Notes: generated from the letters alone by a model not told the origin. DNA of 64,000 nucleotides from Notoacmeibacter ruber (GCF_003668555.1 NZ_RCWN01000001.1:744001-808000), one strand, 5' to 3'. Shown: positions 35,948-45,296, numbered from the stretch's first letter. Numbers and translations: made by a program.

Positions 35948-37231
35948 ATGACCGGAATCAATACGCTTCTTATCGGCTCGGGCGGACGCGAACACGCCTT
36001 GGCGTGGAAAATCGCGCAGTCGGACCGATTGGGCAAATTCTTCGCCGTACCCGGCAATCCCGGTATCGCCGACCACGCTGAATGCGTGCAACTGGACGTC
36101 TCCGACCACGCGCAAATCGTTGCCTTCTGTAAGGATGAATCCATCGATCTTGTCGTGGTTGGACCTGAAGCGCCCTTGGTCGCCGGGCTCGCGGATGATC
36201 TGCGCGCGGCAGGCATTCCCTGCTTCGGCGCTTCGAAGGACGCCGCGCAGCTGGAAGGTTCGAAAGCCTTCACCAAGGAAATCTGCGACCTGAAAAATAT
36301 TCCCACGGCCGGCTGGGCGCGTTTCAACAATGCGCCGAAAGCGAAAGCCTACCTCCGTTCCAAGGGCGCTCCGATCGTCATCAAGGCCGATGGCCTGGCA
36401 GCCGGCAAGGGCGTGACGGTCGCCGAAACGGTCGATCAGGCCTGCGCCGCCGTCGACGACTGTTTCGAAGGCCTTTTTGGTTCGGCTGGTGCGGAGGTCG
36501 TCGTCGAGGACTTCCTGTCGGGCGAGGAAGCATCCTTCTTCTGCCTTTGCGATGGCAGAACGGCCGTAGCGCTTGCCGGTGCCCAAGATCACAAGCGCGT
36601 CGGTGATGGCGACGTCGGTCCCAACACCGGCGGCATGGGAGCCTACTCACCCGCTCCGGTTTTGACCGACAAACATATCGAAACCGTCATGACGCGGATC
36701 ATTCAGCCGACGCTGGACGGGATGGCGGAACGCGGCACGCCCTTCACCGGTGTGCTCTATGCGGGGCTCATGATTGACGAAGAAGGTCCGAAACTCATCG
36801 AATATAATGTCCGCTTCGGAGATCCTGAATGCCAGGTGCTGATGGTTCGTCTGAAGAGCGATCTGCTGCCGGTTCTACATGCCGCAGCGCTGGGGCGCCT
36901 AGCCGAATGCGAAGAGCTGGAATGGACGGAGCAGCCGGCTCTCACCGTAGTCATGGCCGCCGAGGGCTATCCCGGCACACCGAAAAAGGGCGGTGCGATA
37001 GCAGGACTCAACGAAGCGGCCGGCGAAGGCGTGACGATCTTCCATGCCGGAACGGCGCTGAAATCCGGTCAACTGGTCGCTAGTGGGGGACGCGTTCTGA
37101 ACGTAACCGCCAATGGCGCGACGCTCGAGCAGGCACGTGAGCGCGCTTATGGCGCAATCGAAAGGATCGATTGGCCGGACGGGTTCTACCGGAGCGATAT
37201 TGCCTGGCGGGCCTTGAAACGCGAAGGATGA
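35948..37231 (+). CDS. purD: Phosphoribosylamine--glycine ligase
   Basis: A 427-residue ATP-grasp ligase, the second step of purine synthesis. The N-terminal domain begins [20 protein letters not shown]-grasp regions include [40 protein letters not shown] and [14 protein letters not shown], and the C-terminal metal-binding [13 protein letters not shown] follows. Length equals the family norm from this ATG, which is preceded by AAAGAGG; the ATG ten codons upstream falls at the predicted transcription start. Confidence 0.97.
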   Translation: MTGINTLLIGSGGREHALAWKIAQSDRLGKFFAVPGNPGIADHAECVQLDVSDHAQIVAFCKDESIDLVVVGPEAPLVAGLADDLRAAGIPCFGASKDAAQLEGSKAFTKEICDLKNIPTAGWARFNNAPKAKAYLRSKGAPIVIKADGLAAGKGVTVAETVDQACAAVDDCFEGLFGSAGAEVVVEDFLSGEEASFFCLCDGRTAVALAGAQDHKRVGDGDVGPNTGGMGAYSPAPVLTDKHIETVMTRIIQPTLDGMAERGTPFTGVLYAGLMIDEEGPKLIEYNVRFGDPECQVLMVRLKSDLLPVLHAAALGRLAECEELEWTEQPALTVVMAAEGYPGTPKKGGAIAGLNEAAGEGVTIFHAGTALKSGQLVASGGRVLNVTANGATLEQARERAYGAIERIDWPDGFYRSDIAWRALKREG

Positions 37232-37271
37232 ACCTCCGCGTTTCTTTCCGTAACATCTAGAACCGAGAAAA

Positions 37272-38864
37272 TCAGCGGATGCGTTTTTGCTTGGCAGTGG
37301 CGTCGTTCTCGACATTCCAGCCAAGAAGCGGCAGCGATGGCCGTTCAGGCGTATTATCGATGATCGCCTGAATCCGTTCGAAGAAGCCGATTTCGCTTTC
37401 TTCCCGCTTTTCCGTCTTGGGCGCTACCTTGGTCGTGACTTTCTTTTTCAGCTGGGTTCTCTCTGCAGAGAGAAGAGAGGCGCGCGTCATCCGCTTGTTG
37501 CTGACAAGTTTGCTATGATCGACCGCGGCGGTTTTCTTTCCGCTATCGATCGATTTCAGCGCGATCGTCGCCTCGTCTGCGGTGGCCCTGTCCTCTTTAT
37601 CGGAAGCTGTAGCCTTCGATGCCTTCTTTTCGGAAGGGCCTTCGGCCGCATTTGTGGACTTGGCAGGGGTGAAGGCCGAGACGGTCAGGTCAGATTTGGT
37701 CTGCACCGGTCCTATTGTCTTGCCGGACACGAAATTGGCGAGCGCCTGACCTGCCGTCCGTTTTGAGCTTGAACGACCGGCAAATGCCATCATTTCGCCA
37801 GCGGATTTCGACGTCGTCACGGCGCCGGCAGCGTCCGCTAAAACATTATCCGCTTCGGCCTCGTCCAGCGCTGCGACCGATACGGCTTCGCCGGAGTCGC
37901 GCGGCGAGCGCATGGGAGTCGGCATCGCGATGAAGCCTTCGTCCGCCGTGGCCACTTCGACCATTTCTCCGGCGGCAGCCAACTGGCCTTCATCTGTGTC
38001 CTCGTTTTCGGCGACGAGAATTTCGTCAGGCACGCGTTGCGGCGCCAGCTCGCCGAAGGGCCATGCCTTTTGCAGGGCAGCCTTATTCATCGGCGCGACG
38101 TTCACATCGATGTCCTCGGCGGTGCCGAGCGGACGGTAAGGGCATGATGATTTGCCCTTGCAATTGATGTGGCTCGCGAACTGCCAAAGAGCGTAATTTT
38201 CCCAGTTGCCGAGCGGAAAGACCCCTTCGATCTCGGTACGGTAGCGGGCGTACCAGATCTGCAGGCGGGAAAGGATCGGATACTCATCGGCGCGCTGGGC
38301 GATGAATTCCGATGTGCTGCCATTGGTGTAGAGCACCGGCCAGCGGCCGGTTCGCGCCTTGATCCGCTTGGCGAAAATCTCGGCGTCTTCCAGGCTCATA
38401 AATTTTTCAGGATCGTTATCCTCGATGTCGATCGCGATCAGCTCGTCATCCTGCGGATCGGCAAATTGAAGGAAATGATCGGCCTGTTCTTCCGGGTTGC
38501 CCGGCCGGCCCAGATGATAGGAGCCCCAGACATAGCCGAGGCTCTTCGCCATGGTCTTGCGTGTATGGTAGAGTTCCTTGGTGACGGAGTACCGCTTCCA
38601 TGCCAACCGGCAATGGTCGTATTCCATGCCCGAGCCCTTGCACCGGTATTGCGGCGGCAGGCCGTCGGAGGCCTTGTTGATGAAGCCGCCCACGCGCTCG
38701 TCGGAGGAAAGCGCATCCCAGTCGATCGGGTTGTATTCATAGGCGTCGATGACCAGAGCGCGGTCGTCGCGCTTCCATGGTTCATTGGCCGTTTCAGCCG
38801 ATGCCGGCAATGCCATCATGGCTGCCAGAATTGCGCCGCCGATTCGTAGAGTGAGTGTCTTCAT
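37272..38864 (-). CDS. GH25-family lysozyme with long C-terminal tail
   Basis: A 530-residue exported protein: signal peptide (MKTLTLRIGGAILAAMMALPASA, 23 residues shown in part), then a GH25 muramidase domain at about residues 30-255. Support comes from VIDAYEYNPIDWDAL, GGFINKASDG, GSYHLGRPGNPEEQADHF, the catalytic-region LIAIDIEDND, PVLYTNGS and the terminal ENYALWQFASH. Residues 256-530 are low-complexity, first acidic (ENEDTDEGQLAAAGEM) and then Lys/Ala/Ser/Thr-rich and basic, ending WNVENDATAKQKRIR. Upstream in-frame codons precede the signal peptide and were rejected. It probably cleaves peptidoglycan; the basic tail may bind the wall or DNA. Confidence 0.87.
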   Translation of the reverse strand: MKTLTLRIGGAILAAMMALPASAETANEPWKRDDRALVIDAYEYNPIDWDALSSDERVGGFINKASDGLPPQYRCKGSGMEYDHCRLAWKRYSVTKELYHTRKTMAKSLGYVWGSYHLGRPGNPEEQADHFLQFADPQDDELIAIDIEDNDPEKFMSLEDAEIFAKRIKARTGRWPVLYTNGSTSEFIAQRADEYPILSRLQIWYARYRTEIEGVFPLGNWENYALWQFASHINCKGKSSCPYRPLGTAEDIDVNVAPMNKAALQKAWPFGELAPQRVPDEILVAENEDTDEGQLAAAGEMVEVATADEGFIAMPTPMRSPRDSGEAVSVAALDEAEADNVLADAAGAVTTSKSAGEMMAFAGRSSSKRTAGQALANFVSGKTIGPVQTKSDLTVSAFTPAKSTNAAEGPSEKKASKATASDKEDRATADEATIALKSIDSGKKTAAVDHSKLVSNKRMTRASLLSAERTQLKKKVTTKVAPKTEKREESEIGFFERIQAIIDNTPERPSLPLLGWNVENDATAKQKRIR

Positions 38865-39129
38865 GCCGTCCCGCACGCAGCATCCCCTCGTTTTGTTTGT
38901 CTGTTTGGCTTCCGACATCCCACGGAAGCGTTGCCCACGCTGCAACTTATGGCGGGGCAATGGGGCTTGGGTTTGACGGAAATGGGCCGGCAACTGCCAC
39001 ATTTGGTGTCCGCCGGGATCATACGTCCGGTTGTGGAACACGCCTGAAGCTGGACATGGATGGTCCTCTGCATCACTTGTGCTGGCAAATATAAAGGCAA
39101 AAGCCCGGACAGATGATGGGAGGCACAGC

Positions 39130-40953
39130 ATGTACCGCGCCCCGGTTTCAGAAATTTCTCATACGCTCAAGCACACGGTGGATTTCTCAGCGGCCATGGA
39201 GAAGGGCCGATTCGGGGAGGAGGTTTCGGAGGATCTGGTCGATGCGATTCTCGACGAGGCTGCGCGCTTTGCCAATGAAGAGATGACACCCCTCGGACCC
39301 AATGGCGACCGCGACGGTGTGAGTGTGAAGGATGGCACGGTCACCACGGCAGAGGGATGGGCCGATCTTTATCGCCGCTGGATCGAAGGCGGCTGGAACG
39401 CGATTACCGGACCGGAAGATTTTGGCGGGCAGGGCCTGCCGATGGCACTCGGCCTGGCTGTCGCCGAAATGTGGAACAGCGCATCGGTCGCGTTCTCACT
39501 CTGTCCCACATTGACCATGGGCGCGGTCGAGGCGTTGGAGGCCCACGGCACTGACGAACTGAAAGCGATCTATCTCGAAAAGCTGGTGTCCGGCGAGTGG
39601 ACCGGCACCATGAATCTGACCGAGCCGCAAGCGGGTTCCGACCTGGCTGCTTTGAAGGCCAAGGCCGAGCCTGCCGGCGACGGCACCTATCGTATCTTCG
39701 GCCAGAAAATCTACATCACCTACGGCGAGCACGACTTCACCGACAATATCGTGCATCTGGTGCTGGCGCGATTGCCCGACGCACCCGCGGGAACGCGTGG
39801 CATTTCGCTTTTCCTGGTGCCGAAATTCATTCCGAACGAGGACGGCACGCCCGGCACACGCAACGATGTCTACTGCCACAGTGTCGAGCACAAGCTCGGT
39901 ATTCATGGCTCACCGACCTGCACGATGATCTATGGCGACGGCAAATTCGGCGATGAGGCCGGCGCCATCGGCTGGCTCATCGGCGAGGAAAATCGCGGTC
40001 TGAATTGCATGTTCACGATGATGAACAATGCCAGGCTTCTGGTTGGTCTTGAAGGTGTGGCCATTGCCGAAGCGGCCTACCAGAAGGCGCTCGCCTATGC
40101 GGAGGAGCGGCGACAGGGCAAGGCACCTGGCTGGGATGGCCAGGGCATGGCGCCGATCGTGCTGCATCCTGACGTCCGGCGTAATCTGCTGACCATGAAA
40201 GCGCTGACCGGCGCGGCACGCGCTATTTGCTACGCCTGCGGTATAGCCATCGATCTTAGTCACGATCCGCACGGCGTTTCTGCGCGAGGGGCCGCATCTG
40301 GCGCGGAAGGAGAGGCGGACGATACGAGCAAATGGTCCGCCCGCGCCAATCTTCTGACGCCGATTGCCAAGGCCTTCTCCACCGATGTGGGTGTCGATGT
40401 CGCCAATGTGGGCATCCAGGTTCATGGCGGCATGGGTTATGTGGAGGAAACCGGTGCGGCGCGTCTACTGCGCGATGCGCGGATTGCACCCATCTATGAA
40501 GGTACCAACGGCATCCAGGCGATCGATCTGGTCATGCGCAAGCTGCCGCTAGCCGACGGCCGGGCCGTCCATGACTACATCGTCGAACTGCGGCAGATTG
40601 CCGAGAAGGCAGGACAGTCCAATACGCAGGCGCTTGGCGCGACCGGCGAACGCCTCACTCGGGCGCTGGACGACCTCGACGAAGTGACGACATGGTTGCA
40701 GGAGCGCCTTCAGGCCGGCGAACATGACATCGCGCTGGCAGGCGCGACCCCTTATCTTCGCCAGTTCGGGCTGACGGCCGGCGGTTGTTATCTTGCCAAG
40801 GGTGCGATGGCGGGAAGCGGTGAAGGTCAGGCGGCTCTCGCTCGCTTCTTTGCTGAAAACGTGCTCTCCGAGACCGCTTCCCTTAAAGACCGTGTCATGA
40901 CGGGCGCGCCGAGTTTGAGTGCCGCCGCCGAGCACGCTCTGGTCACCGGCTGA
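39130..40953 (+). CDS. Acyl-CoA dehydrogenase, long DmdC-like form
   Basis: A 607-residue acyl-CoA dehydrogenase with the extended C-terminal domain seen in 3-methylmercaptopropionyl-CoA dehydrogenase (DmdC) and related proteins. MYRAPVSEISHTLKHTVDF is the characteristic N-terminus. MNLTEPQAGSDLAAL is the FAD loop, IQVHGGMGYVEETGAARL is the second signature, and YEGTNGIQAIDLVMRKL carries the catalytic region. The ATG is the one matching the family start. DMSP-sulfur metabolism cannot be claimed from this gene alone, since many bacteria have several paralogues. It is followed after 13 bp by an enoyl-CoA hydratase, a beta-oxidation-like pair. Confidence 0.92.
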   Translation: MYRAPVSEISHTLKHTVDFSAAMEKGRFGEEVSEDLVDAILDEAARFANEEMTPLGPNGDRDGVSVKDGTVTTAEGWADLYRRWIEGGWNAITGPEDFGGQGLPMALGLAVAEMWNSASVAFSLCPTLTMGAVEALEAHGTDELKAIYLEKLVSGEWTGTMNLTEPQAGSDLAALKAKAEPAGDGTYRIFGQKIYITYGEHDFTDNIVHLVLARLPDAPAGTRGISLFLVPKFIPNEDGTPGTRNDVYCHSVEHKLGIHGSPTCTMIYGDGKFGDEAGAIGWLIGEENRGLNCMFTMMNNARLLVGLEGVAIAEAAYQKALAYAEERRQGKAPGWDGQGMAPIVLHPDVRRNLLTMKALTGAARAICYACGIAIDLSHDPHGVSARGAASGAEGEADDTSKWSARANLLTPIAKAFSTDVGVDVANVGIQVHGGMGYVEETGAARLLRDARIAPIYEGTNGIQAIDLVMRKLPLADGRAVHDYIVELRQIAEKAGQSNTQALGATGERLTRALDDLDEVTTWLQERLQAGEHDIALAGATPYLRQFGLTAGGCYLAKGAMAGSGEGQAALARFFAENVLSETASLKDRVMTGAPSLSAAAEHALVTG

Positions 40954-40966
40954 TCGGGGGAAGATT

Positions 40967-41728
40967 ATGAGCGAACACATCAAGGTGAGCCGCGAGGGCG
41001 CGGTCAGCGTCATTCGCATGGATCGCATCGAGAAGAAGAACGCGCTGACCCGCGATATGTATGCCGCCATGGCGACGGCCATTCGGGACGCCGATGCCGA
41101 CGATGCGGTCCGCGTTCACCTGCTGATGGGTGGGGAAGGCGTCTTCTCGGCGGGGAACGACCTTGGCGACTTCATGGCGATCGCCACGGGGGGCGAGCAT
41201 GGCGGTGAGGTCTTCGAATTCATGGACGCCATGATTCGGGCCAGAAAGCCGGTCGTATCCGGTGTCGACGGCATCGCTGTCGGTATCGGTACGACGATTC
41301 ACTTCAACTGTGATCTGACGATTGCCACTGCGCGGTCCAGCTTTACGACACCGTTCCTCGACCTCGGGTTGACCCCGGAATTTGCATCTTCGAAGCAGGC
41401 GCCGGCAATCATGGGCCATCAGCGCGCCTTTGCGCTTTTGGCGCTGGGCGAGCCGCTAAGCGGCGAGGAGGCGCGTGACGCAGGCCTTGTCTGGAAAATC
41501 GTCGAGCCTGAGCGGCTCGAGGTGGAAGCGTTGGCCACGGCCGAGCGTCTGTCGCGCAAGCCGCCGGAAGCTCTTGCGATCGCCCGTGATTTACTGATGG
41601 GCGATCGCGACGCCCGCCTGGCGCTTTGCAGGAGTGAAGGTGAGCTGTTTGGCGAGCGCCTCAGAAGCGATGAAGCGCGCCAGGCTTTTCAGGCTTTCAT
41701 GACTCGCAGCAGGCCCTCAAAGAGCTAG
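40967..41728 (+). CDS. Enoyl-CoA hydratase/isomerase family protein
   Basis: A 253-residue crotonase-fold enzyme. RMDRIEKKNALTRDMYAAM and the oxyanion-hole FSAGNDLGDFM are followed by GVDGIAVGIGTTIHFNCDLT. In the second catalytic region (TPFLDLGLTPEFASSKQ) the position often held by Glu differs from canonical hydratases, so an isomerase or other crotonase activity is possible. GGGGGAAG precedes the ATG, and the frame upstream overlaps the previous gene. Probably an operon with the acyl-CoA dehydrogenase. Its stop lies 3 bp from the converging pdxH stop. Confidence 0.9.
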   Translation: MSEHIKVSREGAVSVIRMDRIEKKNALTRDMYAAMATAIRDADADDAVRVHLLMGGEGVFSAGNDLGDFMAIATGGEHGGEVFEFMDAMIRARKPVVSGVDGIAVGIGTTIHFNCDLTIATARSSFTTPFLDLGLTPEFASSKQAPAIMGHQRAFALLALGEPLSGEEARDAGLVWKIVEPERLEVEALATAERLSRKPPEALAIARDLLMGDRDARLALCRSEGELFGERLRSDEARQAFQAFMTRSRPSKS

Positions 41729-41731
41729 CCC

Positions 41732-42346
41732 TTACGGATAGAGGCGCGTTTTCCGCCACGTTTCGCTTTCGCGATCGAACCGCATGCGATCATGCAGGCG
41801 AAACGGCCGGTCGTGCCAGAACTCGATCTGCACCGGCGTCAGGCGAAAGCCGGACCAGTGCGGCGGACGGGACGGTTCTTCGCCCTCGAATTTGCGCTCA
41901 TAAGCGGCGACGGCATTTTCCAGCGTCTCTCGATCGGGCAGGGGGCGAGACTGTTGGCTGGCCCAGGCGCCGATTCGGCTGCCCCGAGGGCGCGAGGCAT
42001 AATACTCGTCGGCTTCGTCTTCAGCCACCGGAGCGATAGTGCCGCGAATACGCACCTGACGCCGCAGGGACTTCCAGTGAAAGCAAAGAGCGGCGCGATG
42101 CTGAGCGAGAAGCTGCTGGCCTTTCTGACTTTCGAAATTGGTGTAGAAAACGAAGCCTTCTTCGTCCAAACCTTTCAGCAGAACCACCCGGACATCGGGC
42201 ATGCCGAATTCGTCGACGGTCGCCAGTGACATGGCATTGGCGTCGTTGATTTCCGTCTTCTCCGCATCGGCCAGCCAGAGGCGAAAGAGCTCGAACGGAT
42301 CGGAATGTTCGGTAAAGTCACCAGCCGTTAACTCTGTCGGTTCCAA
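41732..42346 (-). CDS. pdxH: Pyridoxamine/pyridoxine 5'-phosphate oxidase
   Basis: A 204-residue FMN enzyme making PLP. Family stretches: [73 protein letters not shown] and the C-terminal [15 protein letters not shown] with RLYP at the end. No ATG is available near the N-terminus. I chose a TTG with AGGACG 9 bp upstream, giving a normal family length; a TTG at 42400 would add 18 unconserved residues. Translation from a rare start suggests modest expression. Confidence 0.93.
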   Translation of the reverse strand: MEPTELTAGDFTEHSDPFELFRLWLADAEKTEINDANAMSLATVDEFGMPDVRVVLLKGLDEEGFVFYTNFESQKGQQLLAQHRAALCFHWKSLRRQVRIRGTIAPVAEDEADEYYASRPRGSRIGAWASQQSRPLPDRETLENAVAAYERKFEGEEPSRPPHWSGFRLTPVQIEFWHDRPFRLHDRMRFDRESETWRKTRLYP

Positions 42347-42415
42347 AATGAGACGTCCTGTTATTGCGTTCGGAGAGGCAGTTTGCCCGCTAGCCGTCAA
42401 TTAAGGCAGCGCGAG

Positions 42416-42871
42416 ATGAAGCGCCAGTCACGGTGTGTCCCGGTGACAACGCTGGCGTTTATTGCGTGGGGCCTGGCCGGCTGCGGTGGTGGGGTCAATC
42501 TCGCCAAGATCGATGACGATCCAACGCTGATAACAGGTTCGATTGCCCCGTCAGAAGCCAAGACGAAGGCCGCGCCCGATCCCTTTGGCAGTGCGGTCGA
42601 GGACGAACTCCAAAGCGATCGCGAAGCGATTATCGGCATGGTGACGGCTGCGGATCTCTCGACCCACGGGGAAGAGGGGCTGGCCTGGCGAAATGCCAAA
42701 ACCGGGGCCTCCGGTCAGATTGACAGCATTCGTGAAAAGACCGAGGGCGGTGTGACATGTCGTCAGTTTACCGTCAGCCGCCAGACTTATCAGGGCGTAG
42801 CGCTCTGGACGGGTGAGGCCTGCCGCGGCGCGCTGGATGAATGGATGGCCACTCGCTTTCAGCGTGTATGA
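42416..42871 (+). CDS. Small lipoprotein, RT0821/Lpp0805-type surface protein
   Basis: A 151-residue protein. The N-terminus is a lipoprotein signal (VTTLAFIAWGLAGCGGG, lipobox L-A-G-C). The rest reads like the RT0821/Lpp0805 (17-kDa antigen-like) family: GEEGLAWRNAKTGASGQIDS and CRQFTVSRQTYQGVALWTGE, ending with a Cys-containing helix. The ATG at 42416 is preceded by GCGAG. Divergent from pdxH. Probably anchored in the outer membrane; role unknown. Confidence 0.8.
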   Translation: MKRQSRCVPVTTLAFIAWGLAGCGGGVNLAKIDDDPTLITGSIAPSEAKTKAAPDPFGSAVEDELQSDREAIIGMVTAADLSTHGEEGLAWRNAKTGASGQIDSIREKTEGGVTCRQFTVSRQTYQGVALWTGEACRGALDEWMATRFQRV

Positions 42872-42877
42872 CCCTTT

Positions 42878-42889
42878 TAAACGCGTTTA
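42878..42889. repeat. 12-bp perfect palindrome TAAACGCGTTTA
   Basis: Lies 7 bp after the lipoprotein stop and 75 bp before the dnaJ-like start. It may be an operator; it lacks a U-run for termination. Confidence 0.45.
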
Positions 42890-42909
42890 GACTGGAAGTA
42901 TGGGACGTA

Positions 42910-42931
42910 AGTTACCATATTCACGGTAACT
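42910..42931. promoter_or_regulatory. Inverted repeat AGTTACC-N8-GGTAACT before the dnaJ-like gene
   Basis: Perfect 7-bp arms at 42910-42916 and 42925-42931 lie 33 bp upstream of the ATG and enclose CATATT, a possible -10 element. This is a typical position for a repressor operator. Confidence 0.5.
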
Positions 42932-42963
42932 GAAACTCTGCATTTTCCGTGGATTGAACAGCG

Positions 42964-43941
42964 ATGGCCCGCGACCCCTATACAGTGCTCGGCGTCGCCA
43001 AGACGGCGTCGGACAAGGAAATCAAGAGCGCGTTTCGTAAGCTCGCCAAGAAGTATCATCCTGATGCGAACAAGGATGATCCGAAAGCGCGTGAGCGCTT
43101 TTCAGAGGCGAGCCAAGCCTATGATATCGTGGGCGATACCGAAAAGCGCAAGCAATATGATGCCGGTGAAATCGACGCCGAAGGCAAGCCTGCCTTTGCC
43201 GGGTTTGCCGGCGGTGGCGGCGGCGATCCGTTTGGCGGTTTCCGCCGGGGACAGTCAGGGCCGGGAAGTTCGCATTTCGAGTTTCGCAGCGGCCCTGGTG
43301 GCGGAGGCGGCTTTACGGACGATATTTTTTCCGAACTTTTCGGCCGGGCCGCTCGCGGCGGAGCAGGCGATCGTGGCGGCTCCCGGCGGCAATCATCTTC
43401 CGGCTTTTCGCCGAAGGGCTCGGACATCCAGGCGACGCTTGATGTCACCTTGGAGCAGATTCTCGGCGCCGAAAAGGTGACGGCTGTCTTTTCGGACGGC
43501 CGAAAGCTCGCGGTCAAACTGCCTGAACATGTGGAGGACGGCCAGACCATTCGCCTGCGCGGCCAGGGTGCCGCTTCCCCCATGGGCGGAGAGCCGGGTG
43601 ATGCGCTCATCACGATTCGCTTCATCCCACATGCCCGGTACCGCATTGATGGTTCAAATCTGCATATGGATCAGCCGATCGATCTTCGGCAGGCCGTATT
43701 CGGCGGCAAGGTTGCCGTGGATTTGCCAAAGGGTGGACGCGTCGCGCTGACCGTTCCGAAATGGTCGTCCTCTGACAAGGTCCTGCGCATTCCGGGAAAG
43801 GGCCTGGGTCGGAAGAATGGCGGCTCCGGCGACCTTCTGGTTCACCTTCGTATCATGTTGCCGGAAGGCGGTGACGCCGCGCTCGAGCAGTTTCTCCGGC
43901 ACGAAACCGCGGAGCAGTCGGCCAGGGAAGGAAGCATCTGA
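42964..43941 (+). CDS. DnaJ-class co-chaperone (CbpA-like, no zinc finger)
   Basis: A 325-residue J-domain protein. The J domain occupies residues 1-70 with HPD at 32-34 ([10 protein letters not shown]). A Gly/Phe-rich region runs from about residue 78 to 140 ([14 protein letters not shown]). The C-terminal substrate-binding domains run from about residue 150 ([20 protein letters not shown], then RLRGQGA and RIPGKGLG). The four CxxCxGxG repeats of DnaJ proper are absent, so this is the class B, CbpA-like type. It would deliver clients to DnaK. Two palindromes upstream suggest regulated expression. Confidence 0.93.
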   Translation: MARDPYTVLGVAKTASDKEIKSAFRKLAKKYHPDANKDDPKARERFSEASQAYDIVGDTEKRKQYDAGEIDAEGKPAFAGFAGGGGGDPFGGFRRGQSGPGSSHFEFRSGPGGGGGFTDDIFSELFGRAARGGAGDRGGSRRQSSSGFSPKGSDIQATLDVTLEQILGAEKVTAVFSDGRKLAVKLPEHVEDGQTIRLRGQGAASPMGGEPGDALITIRFIPHARYRIDGSNLHMDQPIDLRQAVFGGKVAVDLPKGGRVALTVPKWSSSDKVLRIPGKGLGRKNGGSGDLLVHLRIMLPEGGDAALEQFLRHETAEQSAREGSI

Positions 43942-44440
43942 GCGATGCGCTTGGATGCATCATTGCCACCAGCTGCATGATGTGATGTCCAGCGCTCGGC
44001 TTCAGCCCATTACCAGGGTATTCACCCTCCAAACCCGTACGCGGTGGAGGTCGCTCGGGATATAAACAAGCGACGTCAGCGGCGAAAAACGGCAGCAGCA
44101 TTCAAGGAAAGCTTTTCACCGGTTTTAACTTGGGAAGCGATATACTTTTCCACGCTTCGGATACGCTCACGCATCCTGCAAAGCCGTAATGACAATTGTG
44201 TTGATAAGCACGATCGACGATGCCTGTGCGTCGCTGATGGAAGCCGGGGTATGCACGGGTGGGAGTCGTTCTAACGCGTGTTCCCAGTTATATTTTACGG
44301 ACCGTGGTCCATAAACGGCTGGAATTCTTGGCCGTCATTTGAAAAAGGCGGGCGGAGCGGTGAACTTGAACGCCCATGATGCTTGTGCGATAGCGACGCG
44401 GAGTGTTTCCGCTCAGCGCATGCGTCTGGAGAGTTCATAT
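43942..44440. other. Intergenic region, 499 bp, dnaJ-like gene to fabI
   Basis: No convincing gene. The 5' half is featureless apart from loosely repeated TGCATGATG-like runs at 43966-43985. The 3' half is AT-richer and holds TATATT (44289-44294), a possible -10, directly followed by the fabI-side inverted repeat at 44294-44315. The frame of fabI is open back to 44339, but those codons show no family similarity. Confidence 0.5.
44294..44315. promoter_or_regulatory. 22-bp inverted repeat, probable operator upstream of fabI
   Basis: TTTACGGACC and GGTCCATAAA are inverted around GT with one mismatch. The repeat begins at the end of a TATATT hexamer and lies 125 bp before the fabI ATG. The size and symmetry are those of a TetR- or FadR-like dimer site. 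Confidence 0.5.
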
Positions 44441-45265
44441 ATGGCTGATACTACTGGGCTGTTGGCAGGCAAGAAAGGCCTGATCATGGGTCTCGCCAAC
44501 AAAAAGTCGATCGCTTGGGGTATTGCGAAATCGCTCCGGGACGCAGGAGCCGAAATTGCTCTGACATGGCAGGGCGATGCGTTGAAGAAACGCGTCGAAC
44601 CGCTTGGTCAGGAACTCGATGCGCTGCTGGTTGCCGATTGCGACGTCACCGATCCGGATTCCATCGATGCGGCATTTTCCACGCTCGAAGAGAAGTTGGG
44701 CAAGATCGATTTTCTCGTTCATGCGATCGCGTTTTCGGACAAGAGCGAACTGGACGGCAAATATCTGCAGACGAGTCGCGAGAACTTCCTGCGCACCATG
44801 GATGTGTCGGTCTACTCCTTCACGGCTGTTGCGCGCCGCGCCGAAGCGATCATGAATGATGGTGGCTCGATGCTGACGCTGACCTATTACGGCGCCGAGA
44901 AGGTCATGCCGCATTACAACGTTATGGGTGTAGCCAAGGCCGCTCTGGAAGCATCCGTGCGCTATATCGCGGTCGATCTCGGTGATCGCGGCATTCGCTG
45001 CAATGCCATCTCGGCTGGTCCGATTCGCACCCTGGCGGCGTCGGGCATCGGCGATTTTCGCTACATCCTGAAATGGAACGAACTGAATTCGCCCTTGAAG
45101 CGTAACACCACCATCGAGGAGGTCGGTGATTCCGCGCTCTATCTTCTTTCCGATCTCGGTCGGGGCATGACCGGCGAGGTGCTGCATGTCGATAGCGGCT
45201 ACCACGTCGTCGGCATGAAATCCGTCGACGCGCCAGACATCGCGGTGGCGACTGGCGACAACTGA
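44441..45265 (+). CDS. fabI: Enoyl-[acyl-carrier-protein] reductase (NADH), FabI
   Basis: A 274-residue divergent SDR that completes each fatty acid elongation cycle. GLIMGLANKKSIAWGIAKSL is the nucleotide loop, and the catalytic Tyr159 and Lys166 form Y-X6-K in HYNVMGVAKAAL, with Tyr149/150 next to them. The position equivalent to E. coli Gly93 is Ala97 (VHAIAFSDK). The ATG has GGAGAG upstream. A strong inverted repeat upstream suggests dedicated regulation. The histidine phosphatase gene follows after 31 bp. Confidence 0.96.
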   Translation: MADTTGLLAGKKGLIMGLANKKSIAWGIAKSLRDAGAEIALTWQGDALKKRVEPLGQELDALLVADCDVTDPDSIDAAFSTLEEKLGKIDFLVHAIAFSDKSELDGKYLQTSRENFLRTMDVSVYSFTAVARRAEAIMNDGGSMLTLTYYGAEKVMPHYNVMGVAKAALEASVRYIAVDLGDRGIRCNAISAGPIRTLAASGIGDFRYILKWNELNSPLKRNTTIEEVGDSALYLLSDLGRGMTGEVLHVDSGYHVVGMKSVDAPDIAVATGDN

Positions 45266-45296
45266 GAGAAGAGTTTCAACCGCATAAGGGGCGTCC

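Noticed and set aside
44268-44283. GTTC-N8-GTTC upstream of fabI, resembling an SOS box
   Set aside because: Spacing is 8, not the required 7; fabI is not an expected LexA target.
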